From Pseudevernia furfuracea (lineage: Eukaryota; Ascomycota; Lecanoromycetes; Lecanorales; Parmeliaceae): DNA of 64,000 nucleotides. Under the pieces are notes generated by a model that saw nothing but the letters and a program-made list of their open reading frames with translations, ran no database searches and was not told where the DNA came from. The stretch covers positions 620,001 to 684,000 of the forward strand of contig JAIUPT010000035.1 of NCBI GenBank assembly GCA_022315425.1, given 5' to 3'. A program made the position numbers and the translations under genes. Every line of letters begins with the position of its first letter. The stretch's first letter is position 1. Shown one piece after another: positions 30,706-41,692 of this stretch.

Positions 30706-33511
30706 ATGTTCAATATCGCTATTCTAGAGACGGGTCTAACAGTTGGCGAGGTGGCTGGCTTGATCTCAGGAGCTATATCTACCCGTGAGTAACGCACAAA
30801 AAAGCATTTCACTGCTCCAGGATACCTGACTTACGTCAACCTATAGTACATACAATCCTTCCACTAATCTACGCGATCGTTCTACTAGGACTCATCCAGA
30901 ATGGCCAGCACAATGCTGCCACATGGTCTAGCATCAGCGGACAGCTTCAAGGCACGTTCTGGCCCGTTTTACTTCGTGCCGATGCCGCTGCAGCGGGTAA
31001 TGTCAGATTGCGTGTACAGCTCCTGTCTGGCGTCGTGACTTTTGGCGCGGTCTGCCTTACTGTAGCTGGCTTTCTTACCCCCAAACCGCTCCTCGAGCAC
31101 ACAAGGAGTTCGCATCACATCCATTCATTGCAGTTCCAATACGTACAAGGTGATCTGCCTTCTACTTCTGAGCTGGATCTGCTTAATGACCGTCTGAGTT
31201 TCTAGACACTTCGTTCTACGGGCAAGGCACCCTGACTAGGCCTACCGACCCCGTTCGACGACTATGTGGTTGGACTAAATTCACCGACTGCCCCAACTCC
31301 ATATATGATGACACCGCCATAAGGGACCAGTACGCGAACTTCACAGTTGTCAACTCTTCAATACCCATCGAGACGACTTCTCCCTACACCGAGGGAAATG
31401 TGGGTAATACGATCGCCGGTCCGATGGATATCGCATATCGTAATTACTTCGAAAAGGCCAACATATACGTTGATAATGCGGAGATCAACATTGCGGGTAA
31501 CCTCCAGCCGTTGGAGACCTTCTTGCTCGATGATCAATACCGTGTCATTGAGGGCCTGATAATCGATGCGGCAAACGGCGGCATTGGTTTTCGGAACCAT
31601 ACATTGCCTATAGGGACTGAGCTGGGAGCCGAATGGACAGAGGACATTCTATGGGTTATACCGGAAACGGCATGTACGTCGGTCAACCTCAGTCTTCATT
31701 TCTCAATATCGAAAGACAACTTCTATGAGACGGACTACGGGTATATGAGAGATGATGGTGGGTTCACGAATCTGGATTCCAGTGTGCCATTGCCAAGTTG
31801 GGACGGCCCTGATGATGAATGGCAAGATGTTTTCGGCGCCACGGTTGATCTTCAGCAACGATCCTATACTCTGGGTTGGTGGAACAACCAACTTACCGCT
31901 AGAGTGCTGAATGTTACTTCGTCATCTCTTGGGGAAAGGTATACCAATGGGCTGTCGAATTACGCAGAGCTCGCATCTCCAAGTTCAATTACGATTAGCG
32001 AGATGAACGGATGGTTTCTAAACAGTATATACTTTAATAATAATACTGCGGCGGCGACAAACTTCACAGCATATGGTGAGCCAGCCCTCCCTGAATACGC
32101 TTCTTCGTTTCTGACCTAGATCAAGGCCGTCGATGTTCCGGATTTGATGAGACGAACCCAAGTAACTCTACAAAGCCATATGTTCGATGTGGGTATTTTT
32201 ATGGCGTGCCTTACCCCTCTCAAGAGTCGGCTGGGCAGCTCTACCGTTACGACCTCAACTCGAACTGGACCCAGGAGCTTTATACTTGTGCGAGCGCTAT
32301 GAAAGCCTCGGTGAGAACAGTCTCGTTCAGCTCAAATGCAACGAACAGCACGGCTATGCTCCGTGACCTCAGCGTGGTAGACGTCCAGCCGAAAAACTAT
32401 AGCAGCACTGCCTTGCCTCTCTGGGGGGTTGAAAAGGCGGAAGGCTACACCATCGAGGACATCAATCTTTTCTGGGGCCTCATCGACGAATCTCAGATCG
32501 ACAGTTCAAGCATGGAGACGCGACGCGCGGCCGAGTTGTATTTGCCAGCTGCAACTCAGCAAGTCACCTGTGGCCACCTTTCCGACTCATTTGCCGCGGG
32601 CATAGCCTTCGCTGCGTCGTGGAATAGCGTATATGATTATGCGGCAGCCGTCAGAGGCGTTGCGATAGATTTCATCCCGAGGTACGTCTCCGACCCGATG
32701 CTATCGTGCTGAGGACTGACGGCTTTGGTATCGCAGCTACAGTGGCGAGAGCAACTACGGACTTACCTTGAAGTATCGAGATCTGTCCAAGACGCCCGAA
32801 GGTGCCGCCAAAACCTTGAATCTCATCTGGACCGATCTCGCAGCATTTGTGACGGTTGGGACCAGGACGGGTTTCGAGAGCGACCAGGGATCGAGCTTGA
32901 CCAAACGAGATGGCCAACCTGCCACGCTCGGACGGAGGGACGTACACCGCCGAGTCCGAGTTGTCGAGTATCGCGACATACGCTATGCCATACCAGCCTT
33001 CATCGCAGGCGGTCTGTTCGTCTTCGGGATCCTTCCTGCAGTGCTCATGTGCTGTTTCAGAGTGGTTGGCTGGCGAAGTCTGAACCATTTCATGAACCAA
33101 ACTTCCATGGGAAGGGCGGTGACCCAAGCCAACGACCAAAACGCCACCCGAGTGGACGCGAAGACCAAAGAGTGGTCGCAGACTGCGGGGAAGACTATCC
33201 TTACGGTCCCTGGTGTACGGGCTGCACGAGGTGAGCGCACTGTCGCCCAGGGAGAGGGGTTACTGGACGGGGAAAGAAGGAGCGACTCCGGGGTTAGACC
33301 TAATCCCCACGATCCCGAGACGATTCCCTTGAGACGGCGAGATGGCTCTAGAGATACTTCCGTCTCTCGAAACTCATCTGAAAACCACTTGGATGGAAGC
33401 TCCGCGCGCCACGATGGTGGAGTTCAAGGGGAATCGATTGCCCATCTTTCCCCTCCGGCGACACCCCCTCCGGCGACACCCCCTCCGGCGACACATAGTG
33501 CGTCTCGTTGA
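30706..33511 (+). CDS. large membrane glycoprotein, function unknown
   Basis: Five exons: 30706-30784, 30847-31149, 31206-32075, 32120-32681 and 32737-33511; every junction is in phase, giving 862 residues from the first in-frame ATG (an upstream exon is possible). Residues ~27-45 and ~95-120 are hydrophobic. Then comes a large domain of about 560 residues with many N-glycosylation sequons (for example ANFT, NNNT, NATNST) and scattered cysteines, followed by one transmembrane segment (~690-712, IPAFIAGGLFVFGILPAV) ending in CC. A 150-residue basic cytoplasmic tail closes with three copies of PPATP encoded by a perfect 15-bp repeat. The topology suggests a plasma-membrane or vacuolar protein with an exposed lumenal domain. 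I recognise the architecture from other Pezizomycotina genomes but know of no assigned function. Confidence 0.82.
33450..33494 (+). repeat. three perfect 15-bp tandem units, coding
   Basis: The units at 33450, 33465 and 33480 encode a Pro-Pro-Ala-Thr-Pro pentapeptide repeat at the C-terminus of the preceding gene. Confidence 0.9.
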
Positions 33512-34365
33512 TTTGAACATAACACCCGGACACCAATCAAAGGCTATCACGCTCGACGCTTCTAGACTTTTCGGTACCCGTCATCCGATTACACCGTTTT
33601 TCAATTCGAAATTCTGACGGATCTCAAATCTTGTCATGATTAGCCATGGCGTTCTTGAACGTGATGATGATGGAATAAGTACAGATGGCGAGCCGTATAC
33701 GCTTGAAGCAGCAGAGCCGGCCGAAAATGTAGAACTGAGGGGCAAGATGGAGTTCGTGGGATATTTATTGGTTGATGGATGGGTGGATGGATGTATTGAG
33801 TGAGTGATTGATTGATTGATTGATGAATGGGATGCGTCCTAGAGGAAAAGACGGAGAAAGCGATCGAGATACCTCGACAGGTGGGAGACGCTGGCCAAGC
33901 GACTCTTTCTTTCTCGATCACGACACGTCCGTCCTACCATCACGGTGAACGGTAGCGTCAGCATTGCTAATGGGGTGGTGTGCTTGGACTGAAAGTTTAC
34001 GGTGGTGACGAGCACCGGATCAGCAAGTCGGACCGTTCTCGAAGGTGGAACGCTGATGTGAAGTGGAGAGGGTCGGTACTCTACTTGCCCCCAATAGCTA
34101 GCTAGCTGTTTGAGACTGACAAAGTTGTAGATAAAGATGTGGGTTGAAGAAGCGAAGGAGGAGTCGAAGCCGTCTTGACGAGCAACTGGGGGCGCTGTTC
34201 GATACTGGAGACCCAGCTGCAATACGGACAAGCATCGTCCTCAGCTTGAGTAGGAGTCATGTTCGATATTCTACAACTTGCTATGTTGAAACGAGCCCTA
34301 ATTCGGACGACCGAAGACCCTTCAATATACCCTGTCAATGTGGATAACCCCGCTTTTAACCCATT
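33512..34365. other. intergenic between convergent genes
   Basis: It includes a TGAT microsatellite at about 33805-33825. Open frames here lack coding character. Confidence 0.45.
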
Positions 34366-37300
34366 TCACTCATCATCACTATCCTCCAGCACTGCAACCC
34401 TTCCCCTTCTCCTAGCCGTGGATATCCAGATGTCATCTTCATCATCCTCCTCGCCATCTCTTGCATCTAAAGACATTTCGGAAACCTTTACGGGGTCCTC
34501 TTGCGAGAAGGGAGGCTCGAGCTGTGTTGCAGCTCCCCCTCCGTTCGATGACAAGGATAGACCAATAAGCGGAGGCGATGATAGGGGTGTGACTTCGTCT
34601 TCACTTTCTGCACTTGAAACTGACTTAGCACGACGAGCTGGTGAGGAAAAGTCATCGTCCGTAGCCATGTCCTCGTCATCGTCACTTCCCCCATCGCTCG
34701 AGCCACTATCCGCCTTTCTCCTCTTCCTCCCGCTTTCTCCCTTACCACTAGCACTCTTCCTCTTCCTGCTTGCTTTTGCGCCTGTCGCAGCAGGCTTCAG
34801 ATTCCCGCCCTCAATATTCTTCTTTACCCTCCCCGCCGCAAACGCCTCCCTAATCCTCTCCCCCTGCCCTTTCCTCCTCATCTCCTCCCTCGCAAAGAAC
34901 TCTCGATCACGTTCTTCATCGCTGTCATCATCGCTGTCTCTGATGAACTCAGCACTTTTAACCTTCCTCGCCTTCTCTAGGTCCGCTTTGGCCCTTGCTT
35001 TGCGTCTTGCCTCTAGACTCTCGTCGTCGAGTTCGATAGCGCTAGAGTGACGGCGCTTCCGGCGCTTGGCTTTGAGCGCGTCGAGGGCCCTGTGATGAGC
35101 ATTGGGTCTGTCGACCGGACCGCTGAACGGGAAGAGGACTTCGTTTTCTGCGTCATTATCGCTGACGAGACCGTCACCATCGGAGTCGTCGTCGTACTCT
35201 GCCCTCGTAGCTTTCTCGGCAGGCTTACGACGGAGCATTTCTTCGGCTGACAAGGGGTCATCGTCACCGTATTCGAAGACGGGGTTTTTACGGTGTTGCT
35301 CTATCGTTTCGTGCGTATGGCGGAGTTCTGCAGAGGTGAGAGAAGAAGGAATAATCCAGGTAGCGTTGGGCTCATCTTCAATGCCTAGACGTTCCATGCC
35401 AGAGAGAGTCATCAGGAGACGGAGTCTGGCTTCTTTGAAAACACCTGTGCGAACAGAGTCGGTGTCTGGTGTGACGATTATTGAGGGCGCTTTTGAAGTG
35501 GTCTCGGGATGATCTGCTGGCATTTTTGAGTCGGGCTCGGGTTGGGACAGGGATTGAGCTTGCTGAGCTAAGGCTTCAGATTCCCAGGACTGGCGTTCCT
35601 CAGCTGCCGAGTAGATTGTTCTGGACACCCAGTCAACTTGATCAAGTTTGTCATCGTAGAGAACTGCTACTATGACACCGATTTGCTCTTCGATGGTCAT
35701 CGACCCTCGCACTTCTAGAGTAGCGGGTGGTCTGGGTCTGGAGGAAGTGGTCTGCTTGTCATAGCCGTATTCGAGGTAGTATATTGTGGAACTGATCTTG
35801 CTAAAGAGCAGTTCCACTGCCAACTCTGGTCTCTGCTCGAGCTTTTTAATCATCTTCTTGATCAATTGCCTTACCAGCTCATCCCACTCCCTGAACATTG
35901 GACCGCTTGAGTCAAGACCCTCAGGTCCTTTGATCATCTTGTTGAATAGAGCGATGATGTCAAGGCGAAATAGCATGACACTGAGATCCTGTTTGAATGC
36001 AACGCGGTAGAAAAACCGATGAGCTCGTTTCAACTGCTCGGTATCGAGATCAATGTAGTATTTAGTGAAGGAGACGTATGTATCGATGCAGGCTTGAGTC
36101 ATGAATTTGGTGGAGAAGCGGGTGAAGTCGAATTTGCGTTCCCGAGACACTCGCTCCGCTTCGGCGACATCCTCCATCTCAGAGGCTTCATCCTCTTCAT
36201 CATCATTGGTCTTTTCACGCTGCTTCGCGGCAGCTTTTTTGGATTTTCGGGCCCTTCCACGCGATCGTACTTGCAGGTCGACATTCTCTCGAGAGTAGCG
36301 TTCGAGTATGCGTAGGAACACGTGTGAGAGCTCGGTGCAGGAGTCCAGGTATCCAAAGCCTTGATCTTTGTAGCCTCTGAGAATTGCGATGATCCTGTCG
36401 TGTGTGGTTTCCTCGTAGAAGATACGATTCTCAATATTCTCTGCAATTTCTTGGTCCTCCTCAAGCGGTGACTCCGCCATGTCTTGGACTATTAGAAGAA
36501 TCTGGGTAAAGCATCGCATGCCTGCTTGGACCTCCCGCCATGATTTCAAGTCCAGGCGATCTTGCATGAACCGGTTCAGAAGAATGAAAGATTCCTGATT
36601 CAGAACAGTGGCTATCAGTGCGAAGCTGTCAACCTCAAAGCTTTCTTCCAGTTTCTTGTCCCTTCTTTTCTTCTCTGCCTCTTTCTTCTTCCTTCGCCGC
36701 ACACGCTCGGCTTCGAGGAACCACGAAACCAGGTAGAAGAACTGCTGCTGGTGGGCGTCGAGTACTCGCTCGGCTTCTCGTTCGATGGCTCTTCGAATAT
36801 GATTGAACAGAGGGTTGAAGCTGGAATCAAGGAACTCTTCCACAAAAGCGCGGAGGTGAGTATTCGCAGATTCCGTCAACGGCACCGGCATGTCAAAACG
36901 GTCGTAGGCTGGCTCTTCGTTCTTGACTCGCTGTCTGGGCTTGTTCCACTTCTTTGTCTGGTCCATTTTTGACAAGGTCTGTTGATTGTCCTTCAATACA
37001 TCTTGGCCCGAAACTGTGGAGACTTTCCCGGCATCGTTACGCTTGACCCAGATCATAGTTCCAAATCGATTATGTCTTGTAGGAGCATTCTTTGCGTAGC
37101 TTCTGTGCATGCCGGCTTCTTGTGCCAACAAGGACTTGAGCTCGTCATCATTCTTGGAATTTAGCTGTTTCTTATCCATGAATAGCTTTTCCACGTCCAC
37201 GCCTTTAAGAAGATGGAAGAGCACCTCCATGATAACAGTGTCTTGTGTATTGAAGTCTTCGCCCATGTTCGAAGAGATTGTGAGGAGTAATGCAAGGACA

Positions 37301-38006
37301 TCCTGGCGGTGGAAGGCCTCGATGGTAGCAGATCTAGAAACATCGCTCTCCTTTCCTTCGTTTGGCAGGTTTTGTGGTGGAGAGATCATGGCAACATTTC
37401 TGAAGAAGTACAGGAGGAGCTTAATGATCCCTTCATCACGAGAGCTTCGCTCGCCCATTGGAAGAGCGATTGAAGGCAGACCAATGCGGACAGCTGTCCG
37501 CAGTACTGTTGCCGATTCATGTTCGAGTATTGCACGCTTGTAAGAGGTCTGTGCCAGTTGAAGGTATGGTACATGGCGATGGTGATTCACCGTCATCTGG
37601 GTGTCGTTCTTCTCGATTGGCCATGTCAAGGGTACCAGGAGTTCCAAACATGCCAGTGCAGTTTTTGACTTGATCTTGTCTTCCGTTGCTGCCTCTGGCC
37701 ATGCTGCTAGGATCTCTAGTAAATCTCCTTCAACTAAATTCGCTTCCGCAAGACACCTTGCCACGTCCAATCGGTTTGCCTTTTCATCATGTAGCTTTAA
37801 CCATTTCTTGAGATCCTTGAGACATGCCAATGCATCGTCTCCCAGCACATAGCGGCCGTCTTCGTCCGCGCCCGTCCCACCGAGCTATCGTATTATTAGC
37901 TTGAGGAGCATTTTGGAAGAGCTTGACTTACGGCAGAGACAAGACTGTACACATATGCCCGGACTTCGGGGTCCACAGAATTGTGAGTAGGCTCCTCGAA
38001 CTCCAT
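34366..38006 (-). CDS. TOF1: Tof1/Swi1/Timeless fork-protection protein
   Basis: Exon 1 is 38006-37932 (25 codons, MEFEEPTHNSVDPEVRAYVY); an intron 37931-37885 (GTAAGT...TAG) leads to exon 2, 37884-34366; total 1197 residues, normal for filamentous-fungal Tof1. The TIMELESS N-terminal domain is plain: YVLGDDALACLKDLKKWLK, DVARCLAEANLVEGDLLEIL, CLELLVPLTWPIE and LPSIALPMGERSSRDEGIIK. The middle carries the conserved FDFTRFSTKFMTQACIDTYV and FYRVAFKQDLSVMLFRLDII segments. The C-terminal 350 residues are acidic and Lys/Ser rich with repeated DSDDE motifs. Tof1 with Csm3 forms the fork-protection complex that travels with the replisome, mediates checkpoint signalling and restrains fork rotation. 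I saw no frameshift across the 3.5-kb exon. Confidence 0.95.
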
Positions 38007-38207
38007 TGCTTTGCTGTGTGTCTGGTCATATATGAATGTCAAGATGTTAAGCCAGAGCGCGATTCCAGAGACGCGACGGACGCTAAGACGCGTTTGCCGA
38101 GGCATGAAGATCCCCGCCCCCTCCAGCGCCAATTTCACAAAAGAATCGAAATTCTCGTTGAGCATTTCGATCTCATTGACATTAAAACACGCTCTTGATA
38201 TTGTACA
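38007..38207. promoter_or_regulatory. 201-nt bidirectional intergenic region (TOF1/HADH)
   Basis: Divergent start codons at 38006 (minus) and 38208 (plus). No clear consensus element; both 5' leaders must be short. Confidence 0.5.
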
Positions 38208-39303
38208 ATGTCTACGACTCTCCTCGCCGGTCGGCAATTGGCCAATCTAGCTAGCAATGCCAGTCGACGCTCGCTCAGCACAAGCTCAAGTTTCGCGGGA
38301 GCGGCGGATGTAAATCGACTGGGAGTAGTCGGAGCTGGACAAATGGTAGGCAGAAGCAAACACAAGCTGGCTTCTGCGATGGGTATTGGAGGCTGATTCC
38401 AGGAGATCAGGGGCTAGGCATCGCACTTGTGGCAGCTCAGAAAGCGGGAGTGCCAGTGACTCTAGTCGATACCTCGCAAGCATCGCTGGACAAGGGGATG
38501 AAGTTTGCGGGTACATGATCAGGAAGAGAAGAGCTCACTACCGCTATCAGCTGACGGGAGGTATAGACAAGCTTTTAGAAAAGGATGTGTCCAAAAAACG
38601 GATCTCCCAATCAGACGCAGACTCAGCCCGCTCCCTACTTTCTCCAACCACCAAGATGGAAGACCTCTCTAATGCTGACTTCGTCATTGAGGCTGTGCCT
38701 GAGATTCCCATGTTGAAGAGTGATATCTTTTCTCAGCTCGCCAAGATAGCCCCACCGCATGCCATCCTCGCGACCAACACATCCTCGATCTCCATCACCA
38801 AAATTGCCGCTGCAACCACACCACCGGATAATCCCACAGACCTCACCGCCGCGTCTCGGGTCATTAGCACACACTTCATGAACCCAGTGCCTGTACAAAA
38901 AGGGGTTGAAATCATAAGCGGACTACAAACATCTCATGAGACGCTGGAAACAGCGGTGGAATTCTGCAAACGTATGGGCAAGATCCCGTCACAGTCTGCC
39001 GACTCGCCTGGCTTCCTTGCTAATCGCATACTGATGCCCTACATTAACGAAGCAATCATATGTCTTGAAACAGGGGTAGGAAGGAAGGAAGATATTGACA
39101 ACATAATGAAGAATGGGACGAATGTGCCGATGGGACCACTACAGTTGGCTGATTTTATTGGCATTGATACGTGTTTGGCAATAATGAAGGTGTTGCATGA
39201 GGAGACAGGCGATGGGAAGTATAGGCCCGCGGTACTGTTACGGAAGATGGTAGATGCAGGGTGGGTAGGAAAGAAGTGTGGAAAAGGGTTCTATGATTAT
39301 TGA
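38208..39303 (+). CDS. 3-hydroxyacyl/3-hydroxybutyryl-CoA dehydrogenase, mitochondrial
   Basis: Three exons, 38208-38345, 38411-38510 and 38561-39303, give 326 residues. The N-terminus (about 30 residues, Ser/Ala/Arg rich, no acids before residue 34) looks like a mitochondrial presequence. The first intron splits the NAD-binding motif, which reads LGVVGAGQM then GLGIALVAAQ after splicing. Other hallmarks: LVDTS ending strand 2, FVIEAVPE, ATNTSSISIT, the catalytic histidine in STHFMNPVPV, SPGFLANRILMPYINEA and the C-terminal GKKCGKGFYDY. The enzyme oxidises 3-hydroxyacyl-CoA (short chain) with NAD in mitochondrial beta-oxidation or butanoate metabolism. The second intron is needed: a frame open from 38386 would bypass it but gives nonsense before GIDKLLEKD. 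Confidence 0.93.
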
Positions 39304-39808
39304 ATAATAATGATATTGTTAGTCGATGCTCAAGGCTTTCTCTCATGGATGTGACCTAGTGAAGTGAGGAACGGAAAAAGCTCCGGGAAAGATGCTTGTG
39401 TGAAGGAGATAGATGATATAAATAACAGGTTGCATCACGCCGCATTCAATGGCGTCTTGCACATGCGAGTGCTGTGCAGCAGATCAGCAGATAGCTACTG
39501 TGATTGGACGAAGGATGATGCGCGTCTTTGCGAGGTGTTCGCAAGAATCTCTGGCTTCGGGAAAGATCGACTTTGACCGGAATCCTACTGATTTTTGACT
39601 ACTTTACTTGTCACCAATCTCCATCATCTAGATGTGGCCTCTCCAATGGCCGCTCTATTCACATCTACCAGTAACGAGCTACAAAGGTCAACCAGGACTT
39701 GAATTCAGCAATTACTCCCCAAGCACGTCATACTAGTCGTCGTCACTGTCTCCCAAGCAGTACAATTGTCTTCAAGACCATCACAGTTTTTCTTTCATTT
39801 GGCTGACC
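39304..39808. other. intergenic, no gene recognised
   Basis: An open frame at 39364-39576 has no domain or convincing context. Confidence 0.45.
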
Positions 39809-41692
39809 ATGCTGTCCAACTCCTCTTTGCAGCCTTGGTTCGACTACGGCAATGCTATAAACCATGCTTCCTCGGTCAATAATCCTTTTGCAGCATTACC
39901 GCCAATCCAGCCTTGCTATGGCGGTAGCATAGGAGGTGAAGCGACCAATTGTTCGGTAGTCTGCGAATACTCATATCTCTTGTTCGATCCCCAACATCCT
40001 TCCAATCTTGTAACCTGCGGCCTATGGGCTACATTGACTGCCGGCCTTGAGCGAAGCGGCTCATATCCTAACGCAACGCCGTTCGACGCTGTGGGCCTGA
40101 ATATATCTGCAACAGAGAGTATAGGGGGGAGGTATGTTCATTTTTCGGGCAAAACCTTCCTTTGCCGGACCACGTCACGGTTTGCGAGACTTTTTCGAGG
40201 AGCAAGAAACTCTCAGTACCCCTTCGAGCTGTCTCATTGCTCGGGATTTTGCCTTCAGAAAATAAAAATGGAATGCTGACTCTGGATTCTTGATAGGTGG
40301 ACGGAGATCTCCACAACAACGATGCCAAACTCCAAGACAGTTTGGTCGCCTGTTTTGCCTCTTTCTACGCAGCGACTCACTCTCTTACCGATAACACTAT
40401 GTCCACTCCAAATACTTGCAGTGCCACTGCTCTATTCCAAAATCCAGTTGAGGCAGAGCCATGCTTCGTGGACTTGTGTTCTCCCAGGACTTTAGACGCG
40501 GATCTTGGAGGGATTGGGGTGTGTTCTGGCAAACTTGCCTATGCCAAAACCAGACACTGACGAGGCACTTCAGGTTTTTGCCTCCCTCATCATTCAATCT
40601 AACGTTGCAATAGTGACTGCACTCGCGCTGTTTGTTCTCGCATCATGGCCAGTTATGAACAGTCGCCGGCAGAGAAATCATACCCAGTTAATGATGATGG
40701 CTACGGTAGATTTTCAATTAGCCCAATGCTATTTCGCTGGAGCCCTTCAAATCGCCGCCCTGGTCTTTACGGCACGAAGTTTTCTATCCATTCGATGGAT
40801 TGCATCCCCGGAGCTGCTTGACGCGGGGCTTCTCTTCACCCTAGCTACTAACGGATTTGTTCCGACTGTACTCACGTTGGCCCTGATCACGCAGTACGGA
40901 CGACAGTCATGGTACCTGATCGTTTTGTCCTCCATAGTTTTCGTCTTGTCGACAGGTATGCTAGCCGTCTCATCCAAGGTGTGGTATGCAGCATCTTTCG
41001 ATCCAGCCTACGGTGTCCTTTCAGCGTGCGGAGATTTTGTCGCGTCCAATTTGACAACAGCATGGTGTGGATCGAACAATTTGTTCTCAGACTCTGGACA
41101 CAATCCTACAACTATCAACAAGGTCATTTGGGTGATGTGGGCCCATAGCTTGCTATGGTTGATATACTGCGTCACGAAGAAAATCCAGACGTCTGATGGC
41201 TTCCGGCCAGGGGCCACCAAACTCAGGTCTATTTGCCAGCCTCGATTTGCTTTGAGTGATCGCCTTCCCATGAGCAAGTGGGGAATCCGATTGATCCAGG
41301 GACTGTGTGTTATTGCATGGTCACTGTCGGTGGGCTATCAGCTTTGGCTGTACGCCGTGATTTTGCGTGGATCGATCACCAACTATACCTGGAGCTTCGG
41401 GCAAATCTTACCGATTTTGATCTGGGCACCTTGCTTCGTTGATTTTATCAATCTCGAAATTAGTAAGTGATTTTGACCACTTCCTAGTGGACGGGTAATT
41501 AATCAAGACATAGATGGTGTGTTCAAGGGCTCTGAGTTCAGGTTTCCGCCACCACTTACACTAGCTACCACCGACTCCTCTGGAACCATGCATCACAACG
41601 ACTCTACATCACACATCATCCCGCTTGCAGATATAAGTCACAGGCGCACAGGCACAGAGAATGATAGCGGATCAGACATAGCTAGAGGATAG
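39809..41692 (+). CDS. multi-span membrane protein with Cys-rich lumenal N-terminus
   Basis: Likely exons: 39809-40131, 40297-40518, 40574-41462 and 41514-41692. The first two encode a roughly 180-residue extracellular part with many cysteines (QPCYGGS, NCSVVCEY, LVTCGLW, LVACFASFY, CFVDLCSP). The third encodes about seven hydrophobic helices from IVTALALFVLASWPV to ILPILIWAPCFVDFI. The last is a short hydrophilic tail ending SDIARG. The protein is about 540 residues. This extracellular Cys domain plus 7-TM layout recurs in uncharacterised fungal membrane proteins, with no demonstrated function. The exon 1/exon 2 junction does not keep frame with the best donor (GGAG/GTATGT after a run of six G); a donor at 40091 would be in phase but is weaker. 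The other junctions are consistent. Confidence 0.72.

Noticed and set aside
34259..35050. 263-codon Ser-rich plus-strand frame
   Set aside because: It is antisense to the acidic, Ser/Lys-rich tail of TOF1; the poly-Ser composition is an artefact of the opposite strand.
38386..38560. upstream extension of the dehydrogenase frame
   Set aside because: Open by chance; it would replace the conserved NAD-binding sequence with unrelated residues, whereas two in-phase introns give the expected protein.
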